A program made the translations under genes and the position numbers. The notes beneath the pieces were generated by a model. It made no database searches, was not told the DNA's origin, and was given only the letters and a program-made list of their open reading frames with translations. From NCBI RefSeq assembly GCF_009495745.1, contig NZ_WIDQ01000003.1, positions 124,001-188,000 of the forward strand: a stretch of 64,000 nt of DNA, in the 5' to 3' direction. Below are positions 35,999-45,212 of this stretch, piece after piece (positions within the stretch are counted from its first letter, which is position 1; the number at the start of each line of letters is the position of its first letter). Source of the stretch: Niveispirillum sp. SYP-B3756. Lineage in GTDB: Bacteria; Pseudomonadota; Alphaproteobacteria; Azospirillales; Azospirillaceae.

Positions 35999-38092
35999 AT
36001 GACCGATGTTACGCTGACCGCCCCGTTGAATGCCGATTTGGAAACGGGGACCGGGCGTTGGGGCCTGGGCGAATTGTGGCAGAAGCTGCGCGGCAAAGGC
36101 GAAGGTGGGGGTGATGGTGGGGAAGGCGGGGTCTTGGCCCAGCTATCCATCGTCACCCGCATCGGTTTGCTGGTTGGGGCGGCCCTGTTGACCGTGACGA
36201 TGACGGCGGGCCTATTCCTGCTGGGCGACGCACGCCGGGGCGATGCCTCCGACCGCATGACAGGCTTGTCAGTGGTGGCCGAAACGGCGGCCGAACTGAA
36301 TCGCCAGACCACGGCGCTGCAGCTTCATGCCACCCGCTTCCTGCGGGAACGCATCCCCGCCGAGGGGGAGGCCTTCCGCAACAGTCTGGCCAAGGTGAAG
36401 GAGGCAGCCGCCCGTATCGCCGCCCACCCCGCCGCAGCCGACAAGGCGGACACGGTCAACGCCATCCAGGCCAAGCTGGTGGCGCTGGCCGACGCCTTCA
36501 ACAAGGTGGATGACGCCACCCGCGCGGTCGGCTTCACCGATGAGGACGGCTTGCGGGGCCAGATGTTCAAATCGGTTGCGGCAACGGAAGGCGAATTGAA
36601 GAAATGGCCAGCGGCCGTGGCGGCAGAGCTATATATTGGCATGGCAGAAATGCGCAATGCCGAGAAATCCTTCCTGCTGACGGGGGAGGACAAGTATCTG
36701 GGCCAGCACCGCAAAGCCTTCAACGAATTCTCCTTCTTCATTCCCGAATCCAAGCTGGATCCGGAAACCAGGACGGCGATTGATACGCTGTCGCGCAAAT
36801 ATCGCCAGGATATGGTGGCGCTGGCCGACGCCACGGCGGCGCAGCGTTCAGCGATTGCTGCCTTCGCCCAGGTGGTGGCCGAGACCACGCCGCTGATTGA
36901 TGAGCTGTTCACCTTTACGGCAGGTGGTCTGGAACAGGCCCGTGAGGCAGAGGCCACCATCCGCCGCCAGACCCAGCGGATGACCTTGCTGATCGGCGGT
37001 TCGCTGGTTGCCCTGTTCTGTGGCCTGTCACTGCTGCTGGTGCGGTCGATCACCGGGCCGCTGGCGCAGATTGAACGCGCCATGGAAACGCTGGCCCGGG
37101 GTGAGCGCCTGTCCTTCATCCCAGGCACTGGCCGCCGTGATGAAATCGGTGACATGGCCCGTGCCATTGATGTCTTCCGTGTCAATGCAGAGGAGATGGA
37201 CCGGCTGAAGGTGGAAGAGCAGGAACGCGAGCGTGCGCATAAGCAGGCATTCGCTGACCGGCTGGGCGGTCTGGCCCAGGCGTTGGAGCAGGAGGTGACG
37301 CGCCGCGTTGAAGTGGTGCTGACCGAGGCGGCGGGCATCTCCGACCTGGCTGGTAAGATGAATTCCGCCGCCCAGCGGACGGGTGAGCAAAGCCACGGTG
37401 TGGCCGGGGCCGCCCAGGATGCCACCAACAATGTGCAGACGGTGGCTGCCGCCACGGAGGAACTGGCCACCTCTTCCCGGGAGATCGGCCGCCAGGTGAC
37501 CGAGGTAGCGGACATGGTGCATGAGGCGGTGGCCCGTGGCGCCCAGACCCGCGCCATGATCGCGCAATTGGCCGAAGCAGCACAGAATATCGGGCAAGCG
37601 GCCCAGTTGATCGGTGATATTTCCGGACAGACCAACCTGCTGGCGCTGAATGCCACCATTGAGGCAGCGCGGGCAGGTGAAGCCGGCCGTGGTTTCGCCG
37701 TCGTGGCGGCGGAGGTGAAGAACCTCTCCACCCAGACCGGTCAGGCGACGGAGGAGATCAGCTCGCAGATCACCGCCGTGCAGCGTGCCACCGAACGGGT
37801 GATCGGCGATATTCATCAGTTGCACGAGGTGATCGCCCGTATCGATGAGATCGCCGGCGCCATCACCGCCGCCGTGACGGAACAAGGCAGTGCCACCGAG
37901 AGCATCAGCCACAGTGCCGCCAGTGCGGCTGGCGGTACGATTGAAGTGTCGGACCGCATCCAGAGTGTGGCGGCCGATGCCAGCGAGACGCGGACGCTGG
38001 CGGATAATCTGGCGAACAAGGCACGCCAGGTGACCGATGAAATGGAGTCGCTGCGCTCCCGCCTGGGGGTCATTCTGGCGCAGGCGGCCTGA
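35999..38092 (+). CDS. methyl-accepting chemotaxis protein, HBM-type sensor
   Basis: A 697-residue chemoreceptor. A Gly-rich cytoplasmic start (about 1-48) is followed by a membrane segment, then a long all-helical periplasmic domain (about 75-320) with [24 protein letters not shown], the pattern of the helical bimodular (HBM) family. A second membrane segment (about 330-348), HAMP, and a signalling domain with the tip [20 protein letters not shown] follow. HBM receptors often sense organic acids. There is no PilZ or pentapeptide at the C-terminus. The ATG at 35999 is used. Confidence 0.88.
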   Translation: MTDVTLTAPLNADLETGTGRWGLGELWQKLRGKGEGGGDGGEGGVLAQLSIVTRIGLLVGAALLTVTMTAGLFLLGDARRGDASDRMTGLSVVAETAAELNRQTTALQLHATRFLRERIPAEGEAFRNSLAKVKEAAARIAAHPAAADKADTVNAIQAKLVALADAFNKVDDATRAVGFTDEDGLRGQMFKSVAATEGELKKWPAAVAAELYIGMAEMRNAEKSFLLTGEDKYLGQHRKAFNEFSFFIPESKLDPETRTAIDTLSRKYRQDMVALADATAAQRSAIAAFAQVVAETTPLIDELFTFTAGGLEQAREAEATIRRQTQRMTLLIGGSLVALFCGLSLLLVRSITGPLAQIERAMETLARGERLSFIPGTGRRDEIGDMARAIDVFRVNAEEMDRLKVEEQERERAHKQAFADRLGGLAQALEQEVTRRVEVVLTEAAGISDLAGKMNSAAQRTGEQSHGVAGAAQDATNNVQTVAAATEELATSSREIGRQVTEVADMVHEAVARGAQTRAMIAQLAEAAQNIGQAAQLIGDISGQTNLLALNATIEAARAGEAGRGFAVVAAEVKNLSTQTGQATEEISSQITAVQRATERVIGDIHQLHEVIARIDEIAGAITAAVTEQGSATESISHSAASAAGGTIEVSDRIQSVAADASETRTLADNLANKARQVTDEMESLRSRLGVILAQAA

Positions 38093-38102
38093 AAACCGGG
38101 AA

Positions 38103-38124
38103 GGGGGCGGTGATCACCGCCCCC
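38103..38124. terminator. hairpin between convergent chemoreceptor and thiY genes
   Basis: A 9-bp stem (GGGGGCGGT 38103-38111 with ACCGCCCCC 38116-38124) with a GATC loop, sitting 10 nt from each of the two convergent stop codons. Confidence 0.75.
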
Positions 38125-38133
38125 GATTGACCG

Positions 38134-39087
38134 TTATTTCAGTTCCACCGCATATGTCGCCACGTCCGGCGTGGTCTTCACCAGTCCGCGTTCCTTCAGG
38201 AAATTGGCGAAGCGGGCATAGCGGGCGCGGTCCAGAGCACGGGGGCTATGGGCAAAGCGGGGCAGGCTGTCGCGCCAGGCCCGCTTGTTCAGCTCTGTAT
38301 CCATGTCCGGACGCCCCTTGATGAACAGGGCCCAGGCCGCATCCGGGTGGTTGATCATATAGGCGGTGCCGCGTTCCACCGCGTCCAGGAAGCGGCCCAG
38401 ACGCGGATCATTGGCGCGGTCGCGGGCGGCGATGAAGATCAACTCATCATAGGCCGGCACGCCTTCCTCTTCGGGGAAGAAGGCGCGGCCGGGCTTGCCC
38501 TCAATGGCCATCTGGTTCAGTTCGAAATTGCGAAAGCCGCCGACAATGGCATCCACCTGCCCGGCGAACAAAGCCGGCGACAGGGAGAAATTGACGTTCA
38601 CCAGCGTCACATCTTTCAGCGACAGCCCGTGCTTTTCCAGCATGGCGCCCAGCAGCGCATCCTCGAACCCGCCGACGGAGAAGCCGACCTTCTTGCCCTT
38701 CAGATCCTTCAGGCTTTTCACCGGCCCGTCTTTCAGCGCGATGATCGAGTTGAGCGGCGTGGCCACCAGGGTGCCGATGCGCACCACCGGCAGGCCGGCA
38801 TCGACCTGCAAATGCAGTTGCGGCTGGTAGGAAATGGCGACATCGCCGCGACCGGCGGCCACCAGACGCGGCGGATCATTGGGATCGGCCGGTGCGATCA
38901 TCTCCACCACCAGACCGGCTTCCTTGAAGTAACCCATTTCCTGGGCGATGTAGAGCGGGCCATGGTCCGGATTGACGAACCAGTCCAGCAGCACGGTCAT
39001 CTTGTCCTGCGCCAGGGCGGGCAGGGTGGCCAGGGAAAGGGCGGCGGCCATCGCCGCCCCGCGCAACCAGTGTCGCATCTTTCTCAT
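38134..39087 (-). CDS. thiY: HMP/thiamine-precursor ABC transporter substrate-binding protein
   Basis: A 317-residue periplasmic protein of the NMT1/THI5-like family with a signal peptide (MRHWLRGAAMAAALSLATLPALA). The mature start DKMTVLLDWFVNPDHGPLYIAQEMGYFKEAGL is typical of ThiY, which binds pyrimidine precursors of thiamine. VGFSVGGFEDALL is also conserved in the family. The assignment rests mainly on the TPP riboswitch upstream of the operon. Its start overlaps the stop of thiX (ATGA-type). The ATG at 39087 or one at 39078 may be used. Confidence 0.87.
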   Translation of the reverse strand: MRKMRHWLRGAAMAAALSLATLPALAQDKMTVLLDWFVNPDHGPLYIAQEMGYFKEAGLVVEMIAPADPNDPPRLVAAGRGDVAISYQPQLHLQVDAGLPVVRIGTLVATPLNSIIALKDGPVKSLKDLKGKKVGFSVGGFEDALLGAMLEKHGLSLKDVTLVNVNFSLSPALFAGQVDAIVGGFRNFELNQMAIEGKPGRAFFPEEEGVPAYDELIFIAARDRANDPRLGRFLDAVERGTAYMINHPDAAWALFIKGRPDMDTELNKRAWRDSLPRFAHSPRALDRARYARFANFLKERGLVKTTPDVATYAVELK

Positions 39088-39842
39088 CCTTCAAAACCGT
39101 GGGAATCGGGAAGCCAGGGCAGGGCCCGGCGCAGCAGAAGATCAACCAGCAGCCACAGGGCGACAGCCAGCAGGGCCAGCAGGAACAGGGCAGCAAAGGT
39201 CAGGTCGGTCTGAACCCGAGCGGTCGCGTGCAGCATCAGATAGCCCAGCCCGGCCGATGCCCCCACCCATTCCCCCACCACCGCCCCGATGGGGGCGACG
39301 GCGGCGGCCACGCGCAGCCCGGCCCCCAGGGCCGGCAGGGCAGCGGGGCCCTGGATATGGCGCAGCAGCGTCCAGGGGCTGGCGCCCATGGTGCGCGCCA
39401 GATCCAGCCAGCCGGGATCGGTGCGACGCAGACCATCGTAAAAGGCGGCGGTGACGGGGAAGAAAATGATCAGCGTCGCCATCGCCACCTTGGACGCCAT
39501 GCCATAGCCCAGCCACAGCACCAGCAGCGGCGCGATGGCGAAGACGGGCACGGCCTGGCTGACCAGCAGCAGCGGCAGCAGCCAGCGCCGTGCCGCCGTG
39601 GAGGCCATCAACGCCAGGGCTGCCAGCACCCCGCAGAGTGTGCCCAGCAACAGGCCCAGCACGACCTCCGCCAGGGTCATCAGCGCATGATCGGCCAGCA
39701 GCGCCCGGTCGGACCAGAGCCGGGCGGCCACCCGCTCCGGCCCCGGCAAAATGTAATGCGGCAGTTCCGCCCAGCGGACCAGGGCCGCCCAGGCCAGCAG
39801 CAGGCCGGCAAAGGTGATCAACGCGCGTAAGGCCGCCTTCAT
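39084..39842 (-). CDS. thiX: HMP/thiamine-precursor ABC transporter permease
   Basis: A 252-residue permease with about six membrane segments. The EAA-loop region reads WLDLARTMGASPWTLLRHIQGPAALPALGAGLRVA, typical of the SsuC/TauC/ThiX group of BPD permeases. It lies between the ATPase and binding-protein genes and overlaps both by four bases, so the three are translated together under control of the upstream TPP riboswitch. Confidence 0.87.
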   Translation of the reverse strand: MKAALRALITFAGLLLAWAALVRWAELPHYILPGPERVAARLWSDRALLADHALMTLAEVVLGLLLGTLCGVLAALALMASTAARRWLLPLLLVSQAVPVFAIAPLLVLWLGYGMASKVAMATLIIFFPVTAAFYDGLRRTDPGWLDLARTMGASPWTLLRHIQGPAALPALGAGLRVAAAVAPIGAVVGEWVGASAGLGYLMLHATARVQTDLTFAALFLLALLAVALWLLVDLLLRRALPWLPDSHGFEG

Positions 39843-40609
39843 GGTCCGACCTCCCGCGCCAGTTCGGCCAGCAGCCGCCCCTGCAGATGCAGCAGTTCCG
39901 GCAGGTCGGGCGGGCGCGGCGGATCATCTGGCGGGATGATCGGCGCCGACAGGCTGGCCGGCAGCCCCGTCAGTACCAGCACCTGATGGCCCAGGCGAAG
40001 CGCCTCCATTGGGTCATGCGTCACCATCAACACCGTGCGTCCGGCCAGCAGCCGGGCGGCCAGTTCGCCCAGCCGTAGCCTTGTCAGGGCGTCCAGGGCG
40101 GAAAAAGGCTCGTCCATCAACACGATGGGCCGATCCTCGAACAGGGTGCGGGCCAGGGCGACCCGTTGGCGCATCCCGCCGGACAGGGCAGCCGGGCGGT
40201 CACCGACACGATCGGCCAGCCCCACCTGCTGCAACAGGCCCAGGGCCCGTTCCCGTGCGGCACTGTCGGGCCGGCCCCCGCGCAGGCGGACACCGATCAT
40301 CACATTGTCCAGCACGCTGGCCCAGGGCAGCAGCAGATCCTGCTGGCTCATCCAGGCGATACGCCCGGCCAGTGGCAGCCCGTCACCGGCCTGGATGCGT
40401 GTCTGGCCCTGCGGTGGCGTCAATCCGCCAACCAGCCGCAGCAAGGTGGTTTTGCCCACCCCGCTGGGGCCCAGCAGACAGCAGAATCGGCCGGCCGCCA
40501 CATCCAGATGCAGCCCGTCGAACAGCACGCGCCCGGCCAGTTCCAGACGGGCCTGACGGATATGAATGGCGGGAGAGGGGGGTGAAAGCGGATCGGCGCC
40601 CGGCGGCAT
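39839..40609 (-). CDS. thiZ: HMP/thiamine-precursor ABC transporter ATPase
   Basis: A 256-residue ABC ATPase: Walker A GPSGVGKTT, Q-loop MSQQDLLLPWA, signature LSGGMRQRVALARTL, Walker B PIVLMDEPFSALD and H-loop VTHDPMEA. It is the first gene of the operon, 8 nt after the riboswitch 3' end, so the riboswitch probably acts on its ribosome site or on early termination. It powers import of a thiamine precursor. Confidence 0.88.
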   Translation of the reverse strand: MPPGADPLSPPSPAIHIRQARLELAGRVLFDGLHLDVAAGRFCCLLGPSGVGKTTLLRLVGGLTPPQGQTRIQAGDGLPLAGRIAWMSQQDLLLPWASVLDNVMIGVRLRGGRPDSAARERALGLLQQVGLADRVGDRPAALSGGMRQRVALARTLFEDRPIVLMDEPFSALDALTRLRLGELAARLLAGRTVLMVTHDPMEALRLGHQVLVLTGLPASLSAPIIPPDDPPRPPDLPELLHLQGRLLAELAREVGP

Positions 40610-40616
40610 CTTGTCT

Positions 40617-40705
40617 CACTGTCCCTACGCCGGTCTTGGCCGGATCAGGTTCCAGGGGTCGTTCCGGCACGGAACCTCTCAGCCGCCCATCGGCTCCCCC
40701 CAGTG
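40617..40705 (-). ncRNA. TPP riboswitch (THI element)
   Basis: On the minus strand the conserved blocks appear in order: ACTGGGGGGAGCC at the 5' side, CTGAGA (complement of 40677-40682), a variable arm, ACCCCTGGAACCTGATCCGG (GAACCTGATCCGG is the complement of 40640-40652), and ACCGGCGTAGGGACAGT at the 3' side. These are the pyrimidine- and pyrophosphate-sensing parts of the thiamine pyrophosphate riboswitch. It ends 8 nt before the thiZ start codon, so it should lower expression of thiZXY when thiamine pyrophosphate is plentiful. Confidence 0.95.
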
Positions 40706-40827
40706 AATGTTGGGTTATTGCACTGCCGTGACAGCGGAACAAGCGACTTGAACGACGGGCAAAACCCCACCCGCCCTGTGACAGGCACCATTGTCATCCT
40801 GCGGCGGCGCAGCATAGGATTATCCTC

Positions 40828-42009
40828 ATGATGCTGGATGCTTCCGTCGCCCCGCCTGCGGCTATCGATGCCGCGCCCGATCCGCTGCCGAAACTATCGG
40901 CGGCGTTGCCTCCGTTGTTCCTGGGCGGGGAGATTTATCGCCATTCCAGCTATGGCAAGAAGCATCCGCTGTCGATTCCCCGCGTGACGGTGGCGATGGA
41001 TCTGGCCCGCGCCATGGGCTGGCTGGATGAAACCCGCTATCTGGACAGCCCGATGGCGACGGAGGCGCAGCTCGCCCGCTTTCACGCGCGCGATTATATC
41101 GCGGCGGTGCGGCAGGCGGAGCGGGATCAGCGGGTCGATCTGGAAACGTCCCAGCGCTATGGACTGGGCAAGCTGGAAAACCCGGTCTTCCCGGAAATGT
41201 ATCGCCGCCCCGCCATCGCCGTGGGTGCCGCCATCCAGGCGGCTGAGTTGCTGCGCGATGGCGGTGTCGTCTATAGCCCCGCCAGCGGCACCCACCATGC
41301 CCGGCCCGGCCGGGCCAGTGGCTTCTGTTTCTTCAATGCCCCGGTGCTCGGGATCCTGTCCCTGCTGGATCAGGGGCTGGACCGCATCCTTTATATCGAT
41401 CTGGACGCCCATCATGGCGATGGGGTGCAGGATGCCTTTCATGATGATGAACGGGTGCTGACCGTCTCCATCCATGAAGGCGGGCGCTGGCCCCACACGG
41501 GCAAGCTGGAAGATCGGGCGGGCGGTATGGCGCGCAATCTGCCGGTTCCCGCCGGCTTCCATGACAGCGAATTGCGTTATCTGGTGGAAGAAGCACTGAT
41601 CCCGCTGGCTTGCGCCTTCCGTCCGCAGGCCATGGTGATCCAGACCGGCGCGGATGCGCTGGCGGACGATCCGCTGTCACGCCTCAGCCTCTCCAACCGC
41701 GCGCTCTGGCACGCGGTATCGGAACTGCTGGGGCTGGCGCCGCGTACCCTGGTGGTGGGCGGCGGCGGCTATAACCCCTGGTCGGTGGGCCGTGCTTGGG
41801 CCGGCATCTGGGCGGTATTGTGCGGGATTGACCCGGCCGGCACGCCCCTGACACCGGAAGCGGTATCGGTATTGCGTGGCCTGACCTGGGACCGGCGGGA
41901 AGGGCGCAACCCGCCCACCCACTGGTTCGACCGGCTGCACGATGCCCCCCGCGAAGGGCCGGTCCGCGATGAGATCAGGATGGTCGCAGCCGCGACCCGC
42001 GATTTGTGA
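40828..42009 (+). CDS. histone deacetylase-like / acetoin utilisation deacetylase
   Basis: A 393-residue zinc-dependent deacetylase of the arginase/HDAC fold. The zinc ligands are D193 and H195 in YIDLDAHHGDG and D276 in QTGADALADDPL. The active-site His pair is H156-H157 (GTHHARPGRASGFCFFN), and the catalytic Tyr is in VVGGGGYNPWS. Bacterial members include AcuC and polyamine or protein deacetylases; the N-terminal 30 residues are an extension without known role. The start is one of two tandem ATGs at 40828 and 40831. The stop is followed 3 nt later by the hairpin of repeat copy A. Confidence 0.88.
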   Translation: MMLDASVAPPAAIDAAPDPLPKLSAALPPLFLGGEIYRHSSYGKKHPLSIPRVTVAMDLARAMGWLDETRYLDSPMATEAQLARFHARDYIAAVRQAERDQRVDLETSQRYGLGKLENPVFPEMYRRPAIAVGAAIQAAELLRDGGVVYSPASGTHHARPGRASGFCFFNAPVLGILSLLDQGLDRILYIDLDAHHGDGVQDAFHDDERVLTVSIHEGGRWPHTGKLEDRAGGMARNLPVPAGFHDSELRYLVEEALIPLACAFRPQAMVIQTGADALADDPLSRLSLSNRALWHAVSELLGLAPRTLVVGGGGYNPWSVGRAWAGIWAVLCGIDPAGTPLTPEAVSVLRGLTWDRREGRNPPTHWFDRLHDAPREGPVRDEIRMVAAATRDL

Positions 42010-42012
42010 TAT

Positions 42013-42161
42013 CAATCGGCCGAAGGTTTACCTTTGGTCGATTGGAGGCCGCCGACCGGCGGCCCGCACCTCGTGGCGCGCAAGCCAAGGGCGCGGATGC
42101 GCCCGCCCGGCGTCTGAGGGAAAATGTAATCCGTCTTCATCGGTCACGATCAAGACGGATT
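42013..42161 (-). repeat. structured intergenic repeat, copy A
   Basis: A long-type copy in minus orientation. From right to left on the minus strand: a leading 34-nt hairpin (42128-42161, stem AATCCGTCTT), CCCTCA, the core with GGGCGC-ATCC-GCGCCC, CTTGGCTTGCGCGCCACGAG and GGCCGCC-GGTC-GGCGGCC, and a terminal hairpin at 42013-42044 of 15 pairs (two G-T) with a 2-nt loop. The terminal hairpin begins 3 nt after the deacetylase stop codon. The leading hairpin lies 44 nt before the DUF192 start. Confidence 0.8.
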
Positions 42162-42204
42162 GGCAGGATATCAGGCGGGAAGACCGCCTTTTCGGGATGA
42201 GACC

Positions 42205-42708
42205 ATGATCCAGCGTCTGCTTCGTCGCTTGTTGACCGCCCTCCTGCTGGCCCTCGCCGTGCCGGTCTTGAGCTTGCCCACCACGGCCCTGGCCCAACAG
42301 GGGCCGCAGACCGGCCTGCAGGAAGATACGCTGGTGGTGGAGACGGCGGGCGGCACCCGCCATAAATTCACCATCGAACTGGCACTGACCCTGCAACAGC
42401 AGGCGCGCGGCCTGATGTACCGCGACCATATGGATGATGATCGCGGGATGCTGTTCCTTTACGAGGTGGAACAGCCGCTCAGCTTCTGGATGATGAACAC
42501 GCTGATCCCGCTGGATATCATCTTCATTGATGAGAAAGGCGTGATCATCAATATCCAGCATGGCAAGCCGCGCAACACCACCCCACTGCCATCCTCCCGC
42601 CCGGCGCTGGCCGTGTTGGAGCTGAATGGCGGCCTGTGCGCCCGGCTGGGCATTCGTGCCGGTGACCGGCTGCTGCACCCGGCCTTCGGGGTCAAACGTC
42701 CCAGCTGA
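42205..42708 (+). CDS. DUF192 family exported protein
   Basis: A 167-residue protein with a signal peptide (about residues 1-31, ending SLPTTALAQ) and a DUF192 domain: HKFTIELALTLQQQARGLMYRDHMDDDRGMLFLYEVEQPLSFWMMNTLIPLDIIFIDEKG. Function unknown; the family is common in envelope gene sets of alphaproteobacteria. Just ahead of the ATG at 42205 is a small hairpin (GGCGG-GAAGA-CCGCC followed by TTTTC) that may affect expression. Confidence 0.85.
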   Translation: MIQRLLRRLLTALLLALAVPVLSLPTTALAQQGPQTGLQEDTLVVETAGGTRHKFTIELALTLQQQARGLMYRDHMDDDRGMLFLYEVEQPLSFWMMNTLIPLDIIFIDEKGVIINIQHGKPRNTTPLPSSRPALAVLELNGGLCARLGIRAGDRLLHPAFGVKRPS

Positions 42709-42787
42709 TCCGGCCCTTGCCATGCGCACATGAGAGAAGGGAAGCCGGCGCCTCACCCGAAAGGGCGGAACTACGCTCCTTTGCGAC

Positions 42788-43336
42788 ATGGTAGAATCAG
42801 TCATGGTTCTATACACGCCACCGATCCAGCGCCTGCCAGTCAGTGCGACGCCCCCCACGCGGGAGCGGCGTGTGGCCGCTATATCCAAGGTGGCGGCCCA
42901 GGCGACGGGGGAGCGTGACGCCCGCCAAGGTCGCAGCCTGCGTCAGCGCCTCATCGATATGGTGATGGATGAGGTGGAGGAGTTCCCCGACCTCACCCCG
43001 GAACAGCGCGACAGGATTCGCGGTAATCTGGACCGCTTTGCCGATCGGCAGTCCGCACCAGGCGGGCAACAGGAAACATCCCAGCACTCCCCGCCAGACA
43101 CCCCATCGCCGCCCCCCGTACCACAACCGCCGGCCGATCCGCTGGCGGTTACGCTGTCCGCCATCAGCGATGGGGGCGAACCCAGCGGTCCCAGCAACGC
43201 GGAAGCGGTGAAGCTGGCCCAACAGATGCGCCAGCTGCTGGAACTGCATTCCGAACAGGCAACGAAGATCGCCTCCTATATCCATGCCCTGCAGGCCATG
43301 GTGCCGGAGACACACCAGCTGACCTTGGAAGCCTGA
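42788..43336 (+). CDS. hypothetical protein with Pro-rich linker
   Basis: A 182-residue protein that I do not recognise. Residues 25-95 are charged and helical (RDARQGRSLRQRLIDMVMDE and LTPEQRDRIRGNLDRFADR), residues 96-125 are a Ser/Pro-rich linker, and the last 45 residues are another helix (AVKLAQQMRQLLELHSEQATKIASYIHALQAM). There is no signal peptide or membrane segment. The first ATG at 42788 and a second at 42803 both lack a clear ribosome site. Amino acid use resembles its neighbours, so it is probably real. Confidence 0.6.
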   Translation: MVESVMVLYTPPIQRLPVSATPPTRERRVAAISKVAAQATGERDARQGRSLRQRLIDMVMDEVEEFPDLTPEQRDRIRGNLDRFADRQSAPGGQQETSQHSPPDTPSPPPVPQPPADPLAVTLSAISDGGEPSGPSNAEAVKLAQQMRQLLELHSEQATKIASYIHALQAMVPETHQLTLEA

Positions 43337-43444
43337 AGCAAAATGTCCCGGCGACAAGTATCGGATTGGTAAGGTTGGCCGCCGGGGCTATAGCCAGGGT
43401 CGGGCAGCCGCGATCTGGCGGCGCCGCTTGGACTTTGTCTTACT

Positions 43445-44353
43445 ATGCCGTTGAACCTCGCCCTCTTTCTCGCCACGATTCTCATCTGGGGATCGACTTG
43501 GTATGCCATCACCTTTCAGTTGGGCGCGGTCGATCCGTCTGTTTCCATCGGCTATCGTTTCCTGCTGGCCGGGTCGGTGCTGCTGGGGTGGCTGGTGGTG
43601 CGCCGGCAGAATCTGTGGCCGGCGCGTAAAACCTGGCCGCTGATTGCCGGTGCGGGACTGCTGAATTTCTCTTTGAATTATCTGCTGGTCTATAAGGCCA
43701 CGGTGCTGCTGCCCTCTGGCCTGGTCGCCGTGGCGGGGTCTGCCCTGTCCTTGATGAATGTGCTGAATTCCCGGCTGTTCCTGAAACAGCCCCTGCGCCC
43801 GGCTGTGCTTCTGGGGGGCTGCCTGGGGCTGGTCGGGGTGCTGCTGCTCTTCTCCCCTGAACTGGAGGGCGGATCGCTGGTCAGCGGCGCCCTGGCGGGG
43901 CTGGGATTGATGATGCTGTCCAATTACAGCGCGTCGCTGGGCAATATGGTGGTCTCCACCGCCCGCCGCAGCGGTATGCCGCTGATCGCGCTGACCGGCT
44001 GGGGCATGGTGACCGGGGCGGCGTTGATGCTGGGGCTGGCGGCGGTGCGGGGTGCTGATTTCAGTGTCAGCCTGACGGCCCCTTATCTGCTCTCGCTGCT
44101 CTATCTGGCGCTGTTCGGCTCCATCGCTGCCTTCCTCTGCTATTTCACCCTGCTGGGGCGGATGGGGGCGGATCGGGCAGGGTATGTCTCCATCATGACG
44201 CCGGTGGTGGCGCTGCTGATTTCCACCCTGTTCGAGGGGTATCACTGGACGCCGGCGGGCATTGCCGGGCTGGTTCTGGCCTTGGTCGGCAACCTGCTGG
44301 TGATGGCCCCCACCGGCTTTTTTGCCCGCCAGACCGTAAAAGGCCATGCATAA
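43445..44353 (+). CDS. EamA/DMT family transporter
   Basis: A 302-residue inner-membrane protein with ten hydrophobic segments arranged as two EamA repeats. The N-terminal repeat starts LFLATILIWGSTWYAITFQLG with the WGS motif, and the second starts LAGLGLMMLSNYSASLGNMV. Members export small metabolites or amino acids; the substrate is unknown. It is upstream of tRNA-Pro, with a 65-nt gap. Confidence 0.86.
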   Translation: MPLNLALFLATILIWGSTWYAITFQLGAVDPSVSIGYRFLLAGSVLLGWLVVRRQNLWPARKTWPLIAGAGLLNFSLNYLLVYKATVLLPSGLVAVAGSALSLMNVLNSRLFLKQPLRPAVLLGGCLGLVGVLLLFSPELEGGSLVSGALAGLGLMMLSNYSASLGNMVVSTARRSGMPLIALTGWGMVTGAALMLGLAAVRGADFSVSLTAPYLLSLLYLALFGSIAAFLCYFTLLGRMGADRAGYVSIMTPVVALLISTLFEGYHWTPAGIAGLVLALVGNLLVMAPTGFFARQTVKGHA

Positions 44354-44418
44354 GACGCGCAGGCGGTATCCCGGGCTTGCTCCCGGCAAAAGGGTGGTGT
44401 ATTCCCCACCCCTGGTTA

Positions 44419-44495
44419 CGGAGCGTAGCGCAGCCTGGTAGCGCGGCTGGTTTGGGTCCAGCAGGCCGGAGGTTCGAATCCTCTCGCTCCGACCA
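44419..44495 (+). tRNA. tRNA-Pro (anticodon TGG)
   Basis: The acceptor stem CGGAGCG (44419-44425) pairs with CGCTCCG (44485-44491), followed by A and an encoded CCA. The D-arm has AGCCTGGTAGCGC, the anticodon loop is TTTGGGT giving anticodon TGG, and the T-arm has GGTTCGAATCC. The length is 77 nt. Confidence 0.96.
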
Positions 44496-44536
44496 TCCCC
44501 CCGATGGACGCCACCCTTGATTACAGCAGGCACATC

Positions 44537-44842
44537 ATGAAGGTCCGCATCTATCAGCCCGCCAAGACGACGATGCAGTCTGGCCGCGCCAAGACGGGCG
44601 CCTGGGTTCTGGAATATGAGCTGGCCACGCCGCGCCGGCCGGAACCGCTGATGGGGTGGACCAGCTCCGGCGATACGCTCAATCAGGTGCGCGTCTCTTT
44701 CCCGACCAAGGAAGAGGCTTTGGCCTTCTGCGCCAAGAAGGGCTGGGATGCCGATGTAGCCGAGCTGCATGAGCGCCGGGTGATCCCGCGTAATTATGCG
44801 GATAATTTCCGCACCGACCGGCCGCGCATCGGCCGCTTCTGA
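44537..44842 (+). CDS. complex I subunit NDUFS4 family (ETC complex I subunit)
   Basis: A 101-residue homologue of the mitochondrial 18-kDa complex I subunit NDUFS4. Typical segments are VRIYQPAKTTMQSGRAKTGAWVLEYE, PLMGWTSSGDTLNQVRVSFPTKEEALAFCAKKGW and the end PRNYADNFRTDRPRIGRF. It probably binds the peripheral arm of NADH dehydrogenase. It lies between two tRNA genes. The ATG at 44537 gives the family start MKVRIYQPAK. Confidence 0.92.
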   Translation: MKVRIYQPAKTTMQSGRAKTGAWVLEYELATPRRPEPLMGWTSSGDTLNQVRVSFPTKEEALAFCAKKGWDADVAELHERRVIPRNYADNFRTDRPRIGRF

Positions 44843-44854
44843 TTTTGACTATTT

Positions 44855-44881
44855 GCGGCGCCGTCCTGATGACGGTGCCGC
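44855..44881 (+). terminator. hairpin between NDUFS4 gene and tRNA-Arg
   Basis: An 11-bp stem (44855-44865 with 44871-44881, one G-T pair, arm GCGGCGCCGTC) with a 5-nt loop, 12 nt after the NDUFS4 stop and 6 nt before tRNA-Arg. No U-tract. Confidence 0.5.
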
Positions 44882-44887
44882 CAGGAC

Positions 44888-44964
44888 GGCCCCTTAGCTC
44901 AGTTGGATAGAGCAACCGCCTTCTAAGCGGTAGGTCGCTGGTTCGAATCCAGCAGGGGTCGCCA
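44888..44964 (+). tRNA. tRNA-Arg (anticodon TCT)
   Basis: The acceptor stem GGCCCCT (44888-44894) pairs with AGGGGTC (one G-T pair). The D-arm is GCTCAGTTGGATAGAGC, the anticodon loop TTCTAAG gives anticodon TCT, and the T-arm is GCTGGTTCGAATCCAGC. A discriminator G and an encoded CCA end the gene at 44964. Confidence 0.96.
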
Positions 44965-45000
44965 ACGATAAGTGATTGGCGCGCTGACGCTGATCCACAA

Positions 45001-45035
45001 GCAAAGCCCAGCCGGGGTGCGGTCGGGCTTTTTCA
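45001..45035 (+). terminator. Rho-independent terminator after tRNA-Arg
   Basis: AAAGCCCAGCCG and CGGTCGGGCTTT form an imperfect GC-rich stem followed by TTTTT, about 40 nt past the tRNA-Arg end. It should end the tRNA transcript. Confidence 0.75.
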
Positions 45036-45212
45036 TGCGCGGTTTTCGCATGGATCGGCCAGGGCGAATTTTACGCCAACTGGCTGATGAGGTTGCCTGG
45101 CGCCATTGTCATGGATTTCCAGGCCACCCACAACGCCCGATCGCCGGCTGGCCATCGCCTGGGGATAAAGCTCTGGCGGCTGTCATCATGGTACCAGGCT
45201 CAGATGCCTGTG

